Of a DNA stretch of 64,000 nucleotides, positions 34,788 to 42,500 are shown one piece after another (the first letter of the stretch is position 1; the number at the start of each line of letters is the position of its first letter). The DNA is taken from positions 62,001-126,000 of the forward strand of contig NZ_JBHUPT010000002.1 in assembly GCF_049056525.1 (NCBI RefSeq). The letters are read 5' to 3'. The notes beneath the pieces were generated by a model. It ran no database searches, was not told the origin of the DNA, and saw only the letters and a list, made by a program, of their open reading frames with translations. This DNA is from Leisingera coralii (GTDB lineage: Bacteria; Pseudomonadota; Alphaproteobacteria; Rhodobacterales; Rhodobacteraceae). A program made the translations under genes and the position numbers.

Positions 34788-35197
34788 CTACCGCTGTACT
34801 GTAAAACTCATCTTGCCCGCGACATATGTCAGAAACCTGGTCCAGGCTTGATCCGCCTCCGCGCTCCAGTCCGGCCCGAGCGTGTCGGACAGGGCGCCGG
34901 TGAAACTGGCGATGAACCCCTTGAAATGGGCATCCGACACCTCCCGCTGGCGGTGCTTTTCGCCCTGCTTCTCCAGGATTTCGTCCAGCCGCGCGGAATC
35001 GTCCAGCGCTTCGGCAATATGGTCAGGGCGGCCAGAAGCTTCTCCTCCTGCTGGGCCATGTCCTTGGAAAACAGGGGCCGGACGTCAGGGCAGGCGGCAA
35101 AGAACTTGGCGTAGAAGGCGGCCGCAAAGGCATCCAGATCCATCCGCTCGCTTTCGAAACTTTGCCGGACCAGGGACTTTTCTTGCGCGCTGACCAT
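34788..35197 (-). pseudogene. Globin-like gene with an internal frameshift
   Basis: The first about 59 codons (from MVSAQEKSLVRQSF) read as a bacterial globin with AAAFYAKFFAACPDVRPLF. After KLLAALT, near 35016-35023, the frame turns to low-quality Arg/Ser/Pro-rich sequence. One frame over, the globin continues without a gap as IAEALDDSARLDEILEKQ, then GEKHRQREVSDAHF (candidate proximal His) and ends GKMSFTVQR at 34788. One missing base explains it. Reconstructed length is about 136 residues, normal for a globin. Either a real recent inactivation or a base error. A perfect 7-bp inverted repeat lies just upstream of the start. Confidence 0.78.
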
Positions 35198-35221
35198 TTG
35201 AACTGACCTCTTGAACAATTG

Positions 35222-35239
35222 CCGAAACCGGAGTTTCGG
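35222..35239. promoter_or_regulatory. Short perfect inverted repeat upstream of the globin start
   Basis: CCGAAAC (35222-35228) and GTTTCGG (35233-35239) flank the tetraloop CGGA, 25 bases upstream of the globin ATG. It could be an operator or an mRNA leader hairpin; no known regulator site was matched. Confidence 0.4.
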
Positions 35240-35426
35240 ATACACCAATCTGCCTTAACCGGATTGGGTTGAAGGCGGAGTTAACCAAATAAGGCGATTC
35301 CGCGGAAGCTGTTAACACGGCTTGCGTATTCAGCCGTCAATGTGGCCGTAATCCCACGTTTTGCGCCTTGTTTGACGCCCCTTGCGGCGCTAAGGCATAG
35401 GGGCAGCTAAGTTCAGGAGCCAAAAG

Positions 35427-36416
35427 ATGTCCAAACTGGTCACGATCTATGGCGGATCCGGTTTCGTGGGCCGCTACATTGCGCGGCGCATGGCCAAGGA
35501 AGGCTGGCGGGTGCGGGTGGCGGTGCGCCGTCCCAATGAAGCCATGCATGTGAAACCCTATGGTGTTCCGGGCCAGGTGGAGCCGGTATTCTGCAACATC
35601 CGCGATGACATGTCCGTGGCCGCGGTGATGCAGGGTGCGGATGCGGTGGTGAACTGCGTGGGCGTCCTGAACGAGCTGGGCAAGAACACGTTTGGCGCCG
35701 TTCACGCCGAAGGCGCGGGCCGCATCGCCCGCATCGCGTCGCAGGAGGGCGTTGCCAGCCTGGTGCATATCTCGGCGATTGGCGCTGATGCGGATGCCGC
35801 CAGCGAATACTCCCGCACCAAGGCCGCGGGCGAAGCCGCCGTGCTGCAGCATTTCCCGGGTGCCGTGATCCTGCGCCCCTCGGTGATCTTCGGGGCCGAG
35901 GACGGGTTCTTCAACCGCTTTGCCGGCATGACCCGCCTGTCGCCGGCGCTGGCGATTGCCAGCGGCGCCACCCGGTTCCAGCCGGTGTTTGTCGACGATG
36001 TGGCCAAGGCCGCCGTCAAGGGCGCAACCGGCGCGGCAGAGGGCGGCATCTATGAGCTGGGCGGCCCCGAGGCCAAGACATTCCGGGAACTGATGGAGCA
36101 GATGCTGGGGGTGATCCACCGCCGCCGCCTGATCCTGTCGCTGCCGCGCCCGGCTGCCTGGCTGGTGGCCTTTGGCTTTGACATGCTGCAGGCGGCCAGC
36201 TTCCAGCTGATCGAAAACAAGATGCTGACCCGCGACCAGCTGCGCAGCCTGAAATCGGACAACGTGGTGTCCGAGGGCGCCAAGGGCTTTGCCGATCTGG
36301 GTATCAGCCCGGTCAGCCTGGAGGCGGTTCTGCCGGACTACCTGTGGAAGTTCCGCCCCTCCGGCCAGTACGACGAGATGACCAACTCGGCCCGCAATCT
36401 GCGCAACGGCACCTGA
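35427..36416 (+). CDS. NDUFA9-like NAD(P)-binding protein (complex I-associated family)
   Basis: A 329-residue atypical short-chain dehydrogenase. The dinucleotide loop YGGSGFVGRYIARRMA is at the N-terminus, and VNCVGVLNELGKNTFGAVHAEG and YSRTKAAGEAAV (YxxxK-like) follow. Proteins of this type are annotated as complex I NDUFA9-subunit family and are widespread in alphaproteobacteria. Whether this one binds complex I is not known; no nuo genes are nearby. AGGAG lies about nine bases before the ATG. A bidirectional terminator separates it from uppP. Confidence 0.88.
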   Translation: MSKLVTIYGGSGFVGRYIARRMAKEGWRVRVAVRRPNEAMHVKPYGVPGQVEPVFCNIRDDMSVAAVMQGADAVVNCVGVLNELGKNTFGAVHAEGAGRIARIASQEGVASLVHISAIGADADAASEYSRTKAAGEAAVLQHFPGAVILRPSVIFGAEDGFFNRFAGMTRLSPALAIASGATRFQPVFVDDVAKAAVKGATGAAEGGIYELGGPEAKTFRELMEQMLGVIHRRRLILSLPRPAAWLVAFGFDMLQAASFQLIENKMLTRDQLRSLKSDNVVSEGAKGFADLGISPVSLEAVLPDYLWKFRPSGQYDEMTNSARNLRNGT

Positions 36417-36440
36417 TTGTTGCTGCGGGCCAAGGATTTG

Positions 36441-36467
36441 AAAACGCGGGGATGTCCCCGCGTTTTT
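36441..36467. terminator. Bidirectional terminator between the NDUFA9-like gene and uppP
   Basis: Twelve-base arms (36441-36452 and 36455-36466) with a two-base centre are flanked by A-run and T-run, so the hairpin can stop transcripts from both convergent genes. Confidence 0.85.
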
Positions 36468-36477
36468 CGTTTCCGGC

Positions 36478-37284
36478 TCAGCTGCTGTAGGCGATGGCGA
36501 GCAGGATGCTCCCCAGGATCACCCGGTAGATCACGTAAGGCGTGAAGCTGACAGAGCGCAGCAGCCGCATCATCAGGCTGAGTGCGGCCAGCGCCGACAG
36601 CAGGGCAAGCACTGCGGCGATCCCCGCATCGCGTATCAGGGCGGTGTTTGCTTCCAGCGCCACCTCGGTGCCCAGGAGCACGCCCGAAGCGATGATGGTG
36701 GGGATCGACATCAGCATGGCGATGCGGGCGCCGTCCTCGCGGGTGTAGCCCAGATGGCGCGCACCGGTGATGGTGATGCCGGAGCGTGAGGTGCCCGGGA
36801 TCAGCGCCAGCATCTGCCACAGCCCCATGATCAGCGCATCGCGCAGGCCCCAGTCGCCGGCCTGTTTCACCTCGGCGCCTTTCTGGTCGGCCCAGTACAG
36901 CACCAGCCCGAAGCCGAGCATGGTCCAGCCGATCACCGCCATCGACCGCAGCGCGTCGCTGAGGCCGGTGAAATGCAGCACTGCGCCGAACAGAACCGTG
37001 GGGATGGTGGCGATGATCAGCCCCATGGCGAGCTGGGATCCCGGCGTGTCCGTGCGGCCGGTGAGAGCGCGGGGCAGGCCGATGAGGCCCTCACGCACGT
37101 CGCTCCAGAAATAGATCATGACTGCGGCCAGGGTGCCCACGTGCACGGCGACGTCGATCACCTGTCCCTGATCATTCAGCCCGGTCAGCCCGGGCAGCAG
37201 AATCAGGTGGCCGGAGGAGGAGATGGGCAGGAATTCGGTAATGCCCTGGATCAGCGCAACCAGGATCAGCTGGAAAAGCGGCAT
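36478..37284 (-). CDS. uppP: Undecaprenyl-diphosphatase
   Basis: UppP/BacA recycles undecaprenyl diphosphate to the monophosphate carrier for peptidoglycan and other envelope polymers; high levels give bacitracin resistance. The 268-residue polytopic protein has about eight membrane segments. The two catalytic motifs are TEFLPISSSGHLIL near residue 17 and PGTSRSGITITGA near 165. It is divergent from gltD, across a 241-base spacer that carries a palindrome and a good gltD promoter. Confidence 0.96.
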   Translation of the reverse strand: MPLFQLILVALIQGITEFLPISSSGHLILLPGLTGLNDQGQVIDVAVHVGTLAAVMIYFWSDVREGLIGLPRALTGRTDTPGSQLAMGLIIATIPTVLFGAVLHFTGLSDALRSMAVIGWTMLGFGLVLYWADQKGAEVKQAGDWGLRDALIMGLWQMLALIPGTSRSGITITGARHLGYTREDGARIAMLMSIPTIIASGVLLGTEVALEANTALIRDAGIAAVLALLSALAALSLMMRLLRSVSFTPYVIYRVILGSILLAIAYSS

Positions 37285-37373
37285 GCTGAAAACGTCCTTT
37301 GCTGGCCGCGATCGGGCCGTAAACTGTCGTGACTCTGTATAAATCCCGCCTCCGGATTGGGAAGCGCATATTA

Positions 37374-37390
37374 AGGTCCGGTACGGACCT
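37374..37390. promoter_or_regulatory. Palindrome in the uppP-gltD intergenic region
   Basis: AGGTCCG (37374-37380) and CGGACCT (37384-37390) flank GTA. It lies about 70 bases upstream of the gltD -35 box and 90 bases upstream of uppP. A regulator site is possible; the regulator is not identified. Confidence 0.4.
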
Positions 37391-37458
37391 AAAATTTCTG
37401 TACATTTCCGACGAACACGGTATCAGAAGTTAAGAGCTGGCAAAATAGGTCAGCAAAG

Positions 37459-37487
37459 TTGACATAAAGCGTGCCAGTACCTGTAAA
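37459..37487 (+). promoter_or_regulatory. Sigma70-type promoter of gltD-GFA-gltB
   Basis: A consensus TTGACA (37459-37464) is followed after 17 bases by TGTAAA (37482-37487). The gltD GTG start lies about 32 bases downstream of the expected transcription start. Confidence 0.65.
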
Positions 37488-37525
37488 GGTGCCCTCGCAG
37501 CCAGACAAACGATGGAGTCCAGCCC

Positions 37526-38965
37526 GTGGCCAAGCAACCGATGCTGAAATTTGTGCAGATCGAACGCGACATGCCGGAAAAGCGTGCCGCCAGTGTACGC
37601 AAGGAAGACTTCAATGAGATTTACGCGGAGTACGCTGCGGCCAAGGCCGAGGAACAGGCCAGCCGTTGCAGCCAGTGCGGTGTGCCGTACTGCCAGAGCC
37701 ACTGCCCGCTGCACAACAACATCCCCGACTGGCTGCGCCTGACCGCCACCGGCCGCCTGGAAGAGGCCTATGCCACCTCGCAGGCCACCAACACCTTCCC
37801 GGAGATCTGCGGCCGCATCTGCCCGCAGGACCGCCTGTGCGAAGGCAACTGCGTGATCGAGCAGTCGGGCCACGGCACCGTGACCATCGGCTCGGTCGAG
37901 AAATACATCACTGACACCGCCTGGGAAAAAGGCTGGGTGAAACCCGCGGCACCGCTGGCAGAGCGCAGCGAGAGCGTTGGCATCATCGGCGCCGGCCCCG
38001 GCGGCCTGGCGGCGGCGGACATGCTGCGCAAGGCCGGTATCCAGGTCACCGTTTACGACCGTTATGACCGCGCGGGCGGGCTGCTGATGTACGGCATCCC
38101 CAGCTTCAAGCTGGAAAAGGACGTGGTTGAGCGCCGCAACAAGCTGCTGGCCGACGGCGGTGTGACGTTCAAGCTGAACTGCAACGTGGGCGAGGACATC
38201 TCGTTCGAGGACATCCGCGCCAAACATGATGCAGTGATCATTGCCACCGGCGTCTATAAATCGCGCGATCTGGCGATGCCGGGCAGCGGTTCGGAAGGGA
38301 TCGTCAAGGCGATCGACTTCCTGTGCGCCTCGAACAAGAAGAGCTTTGGCGATGCGGTTGAAGAGTTCGACAACGGCGACCTGAATGCCGAGGGCAAGAA
38401 GGTCGTCGTGATCGGCGGCGGTGATACTGCGATGGACTGCGTGCGGACCTCGATCCGCCAGGGGGCGACCTCGGTCAAATGCCTTTACCGCCGCGACCGC
38501 GCCAACATGCCGGGTTCGCAGCGTGAAACCCAGAACGCCGAGGAAGAAGGCGTGATCTTTGAATGGCTGTCGGCACCCAAGGGCTTCACCGATGACGGTG
38601 GCAAAGTTGCGGGAGTGATGGTGCAGAAGATGCGCCTGGGCCAGCCGGATGCTTCGGGCCGCCAGGCGCCGGAAGTGATCGAAGGCGCGGACTACGTCGA
38701 GGAGGCGGACTTGGTGATCAAGGCGCTGGGCTTTGAGCCGGAAGAGCTGCCCGCCCTGTGGAACCAGCCGGAGCTGCCGGTGACCCGCTGGGGCACCATC
38801 AAGGCCGCGTTCCAGACCGGCGCCACCGAGCTGGACGGCGTCTATGCGGTGGGCGACATCGTGCGCGGCGCGTCGCTGGTGGTTTGGGCGATCAAGGACG
38901 GCCGCGACTGCGCCGAAGCGATCATCGAGAAGTTCAACAGCAAGGCCGCGGTGGCCGCGGAATAA
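37526..38965 (+). CDS. gltD: Glutamate synthase (NADPH) small subunit
   Basis: GltD passes electrons from NADPH to GltB for glutamate synthesis from glutamine and 2-oxoglutarate. The 479-residue protein begins with a cysteine-rich domain (CSQCGVPYCQSHC, Cys48, 51, 56, 60, then CGRICPQDRLCEGNC) for low-potential Fe-S clusters. The FAD loop is GIIGAGPGGLAAADM near 151, and the NADPH loop is VVVIGGGDTAMDC near 295. The start is GTG, with GGAG about nine bases upstream. Unusually, gltD precedes gltB, with a small gene between them. Confidence 0.97.
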   Translation: MAKQPMLKFVQIERDMPEKRAASVRKEDFNEIYAEYAAAKAEEQASRCSQCGVPYCQSHCPLHNNIPDWLRLTATGRLEEAYATSQATNTFPEICGRICPQDRLCEGNCVIEQSGHGTVTIGSVEKYITDTAWEKGWVKPAAPLAERSESVGIIGAGPGGLAAADMLRKAGIQVTVYDRYDRAGGLLMYGIPSFKLEKDVVERRNKLLADGGVTFKLNCNVGEDISFEDIRAKHDAVIIATGVYKSRDLAMPGSGSEGIVKAIDFLCASNKKSFGDAVEEFDNGDLNAEGKKVVVIGGGDTAMDCVRTSIRQGATSVKCLYRRDRANMPGSQRETQNAEEEGVIFEWLSAPKGFTDDGGKVAGVMVQKMRLGQPDASGRQAPEVIEGADYVEEADLVIKALGFEPEELPALWNQPELPVTRWGTIKAAFQTGATELDGVYAVGDIVRGASLVVWAIKDGRDCAEAIIEKFNSKAAVAAE

Positions 38966-38970
38966 CCCGG

Positions 38971-39003
38971 CACCCCCTGTACACCGCCTGTGCACCCCCT
39001 GTG
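38971..39003 (+). repeat. Three tandem 11-bp repeats after gltD
   Basis: CACCCCCTGTA, CACCGCCTGTG and CACCCCCTGTG follow each other directly, five bases after the gltD stop and before the GFA-family gene. They lie in the leader of the next gene in the operon. Confidence 0.8.
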
Positions 39004-39073
39004 CACCGGCGGGCATCAGCAGAGCAGCGCCAAGGTCAGCCTTGCTGACCCAGCCAGCAAAAGGACAATGGAC

Positions 39074-39508
39074 ATGAGCGAATTGCAGGGACAGTGCATG
39101 TGCGGCGCCGTGAGCGTCACCGCGACGCCGGTTCAGGCGTCCGTGACTGCCTGCCATTGCGACATGTGCCAGCGCTGGGCCAGCGGCCCCTACCTGAGCT
39201 TTCAGGCCGCCACTGGCTATGCCGCATTGGGTCCGGTTCAGACCTATCGGTCCTCGGACTGGGCGGAGCGGGCCTTCTGCAGCCAGTGCGGCTCGGCGCT
39301 GTGGTACCGGATGACCGCAGGAGAACATAAGGGCCAGACGCAAATGTCGGCTGGCCTGTTTGAAAACGCAGGCGGCAATGAACTGCGCCTGGAACTTTAC
39401 ATCGACAAGAAGCCAGCGGGCTACGCCTTCAGCAGCAGCTGCCGGAAACTGACCGGCGATGATGTGATCGAGATGTTTGCCCCCGCCGTAGAAGGAAACA
39501 GCCAATGA
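39074..39508 (+). CDS. GFA/CENP-V-family zinc protein inside the glt operon
   Basis: A 144-residue protein with the zinc-binding fold of glutathione-dependent formaldehyde-activating enzymes. Cysteine motifs are GQCMCGAVSV, CHCDMCQRW and FCSQCGSALWY. Most GFA-family proteins have unknown substrates. The start at the second ATG is preferred because AAGGA is eight bases before it; an ATG two codons upstream is too close to that site. The stop overlaps the gltB start (ATGA), so translation of gltB is probably coupled to it. Confidence 0.87.
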   Translation: MSELQGQCMCGAVSVTATPVQASVTACHCDMCQRWASGPYLSFQAATGYAALGPVQTYRSSDWAERAFCSQCGSALWYRMTAGEHKGQTQMSAGLFENAGGNELRLELYIDKKPAGYAFSSSCRKLTGDDVIEMFAPAVEGNSQ

Positions 39509-42500
39509 CCAAATATGATGCCGATTGGGTGCGCGCCGAGGAAGCCAAGCGCAAGTGGATGGCTGAAAACGGTCTCTATTCCGAGGAGGAAGAGCATTCG
39601 TCCTGCGGTGTGGGGCTGGTGGTCTCAGTTGACGGCAAGAAGAGCCGCAAGGTGGTTGAGGCCGGCATCGACGCGCTGAAGGCGATCTGGCACCGCGGCG
39701 CGGTGGATGCCGACGGCAAGACCGGCGATGGCGCGGGCATCCATGTGCAGATCCCGGTGCCGTTCTTCTATGACCAGATCCGCCGCACCGGCCACGAGCC
39801 GCGCCAGGATGAGCTGATGGCGGTCGGCCAGGTGTTCCTGCCGCGCACCGATTTCGGCGCCCAGGAGCGCTGCCGGACCATCGTGGAAACCGAAGTGCTG
39901 CGAATGGGCTATTCCATCTATGGCTGGCGCCATGTGCCGGTGGATGTGTCCTGCCTGGGGGAAAAGGCCAATGCCACCCGCCCGGAGATCGAGCAGATCC
40001 TGATCTCCAACTCCAAGGGCGTGGATGAGGAAACCTTTGAGCGCGAGCTCTATGTGATCCGCCGCCGGATCGAGAAGGCGGCCAATGCGGCGGGGATCTC
40101 GGGCCTGTATATCGCGTCGCTGTCCTGCCGCTCGATCATCTACAAGGGCATGATGCTGGCGGAGCAGGTGGCGGTGTTCTACCCGGACCTGATGGATGAG
40201 CGGTTCGAGAGCGCATTCGCGATCTATCACCAGCGCTATTCCACCAACACCTTCCCGCAGTGGTGGCTGGCGCAGCCGTTCCGGATGCTGGCCCATAACG
40301 GCGAGATCAACACGCTGAAGGGCAACCTGAACTGGATGAAGAGCCATGAGATCCGCATGGCGTCTGCGACTTTTGGCGACTATGCCGAGGACATCAAGCC
40401 GATCGTGCCGGGCGGCGCCTCCGACTCCGCGGCACTGGACGGGGTGTTCGAGGTTCTGGTGCGCGCCGGCCGTTCGGCGCCGATGGCGAAAACCATGCTG
40501 GTGCCGGAAAGCTGGTCCAAGCAGGCGGTGGAGCTGCCGCAGGCCTGGCGCGACATGTATTCCTACTGCAACTCGGTGATGGAGCCCTGGGACGGCCCTG
40601 CCGCGCTGGCGATGACCGACGGCCGCTGGGTCTGCGCGGGCCTGGACCGCAACGGCCTGCGACCGATGCGCTATGTGGTGACCGGCGACGGGCTGGTGAT
40701 CGCGGGCTCCGAGGCCGGCATGGTGCCGGTCGATGAGGCCACCGTGGTCGAGAAGGGCGCGCTGGGCCCGGGCCAGATGCTGGCCGTCGACATGGAAAAG
40801 GGCAAGCTGTTCCACGACACCGAGATCAAGGACAAGCTGGCCCGCGCGCTGCCGTTCGGCGACTGGGTCAAGCGGATCAACGATCTGGATGCCACCCTGG
40901 CCAGCGTCAGCGAGCAGCCGCTGTTCAGCGGCGAGGAGCTGCGCCGCCGTCAGGTTGCGGCCGGCTATTCGATCGAGGAGCTGGAGCAGATCCTGGCGCC
41001 GATGGCCGAGGACGCCAAGGAATCGCTGGCCTCGATGGGCGATGACACGCCCTCGGCGGTGCTGTCCAAGATGTACCGCCCGCTGAGCCACTTCTTCCGC
41101 CAGAACTTCAGCCAGGTGACCAACCCGCCGATCGACTCGCTTCGCGAATACCGGGTGATGTCGCTGAAGACCCGCTTCGGCAACCTCAAGAACGTGCTGG
41201 ACGAGGACAGCTCCCAGACCGAGATCATCGTGCTGGAAAGCCCCTTTGTCGGCAACGCCCAGTGGGACAAGCTGGTGGAGCAGTTCAACGCGCCGCTGGC
41301 CGAGATCGACTGTACCTTTGCACCGGGCCGCGGTTCCCTGAGCGCGGCGCTGGAGCGGATCCGGGCCGAGGCCGAAGAGGCGGTGCGCTCGGGCGCGGGC
41401 CATATCGTGCTGACCGACCAGTATTCGGACGCCAGCAAGGTGGCGATGCCGATGATCCTGGCGACCTCTGCCGTGCACTCGCATCTGACCCGCAAGGGGC
41501 TGCGCACCTTCTGCTCGCTGAACGTGCGCTCTGCCGAATGTATTGACCCGCATTACTTCGCGGTGCTGATCGGCTGCGGCGCCACCGTGGTGAACGCCTA
41601 TCTGGCCGAGGATTCGCTGGCCGACCGCATCGAGCGCGGCCTGCTGGACGGCACCCTGACCGAAAACGTCGCCCGCTACCGCGAGGCCATCGACCAGGGT
41701 CTGCTGAAGATCATGGCCAAGATGGGGATCTCGGTGGTGTCTTCCTACCGCGGCGGCCTGAACTTTGAGGCTGTGGGTCTGTCCCGTGCCATGTGCGCCG
41801 AGTATTTCCCGGGCATGACCTCGCGCATCTCCGGCATCGGTGTGACCGGCATCCAGACCAAGCTGGAGGAAATCCACGCCAAGGCCTGGAAAGCGCCCGA
41901 GGGCGTGCTGCCGATCGGCGGTTTCTACAAGGCGCGCAAGTCGGGCGAGACACACGCCTGGGAAGCGACCTCGATGCATATGATGCAGATGGCGTGCAAC
42001 CGCGCCTCTTACGAGCTGTGGAAGCAGTATTCGGCGAAGATGCAGAGCAATCCGCCGATCCACCTGCGCGATCTGCTGCAGATCAAGCCGCTGGGCAAGC
42101 CGGTCCCGCTGGAGGAAGTGGAGAGCATCACCGCGATCCGCAAGCGGTTCGTGACCCCGGGCATGTCCCTGGGCGCGCTGAGCCCCGAGGCGCACAAGAC
42201 CCTGAACGTGGCGATGAACCGCATCGGCGCCAAGTCCGACTCCGGCGAGGGCGGCGAGGATCCGGCACACTTCGTGCCGGAGCCGAACGGCGACAACCCG
42301 TCCGCCAAGATCAAGCAGGTGGCGTCGGGCCGCTTTGGCGTGACCGCGGAATACCTGAACCAGTGCGAAGAGCTGGAAATCAAGGTGGCCCAGGGCGCCA
42401 AGCCGGGTGAGGGCGGCCAGCTGCCGGGCATGAAGGTCACCGACCTGATCGCCCGCCTGCGCCACTCCACCAAGGGCGTGACCCTGATCTCGCCGCCGCC

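Noticed and set aside
34829..35248. 139-residue protein with an Arg/Ser-rich C-terminus as a novel globin variant
   Set aside because: The C-terminal half is out-of-frame globin; a good globin continuation exists in the adjacent frame.
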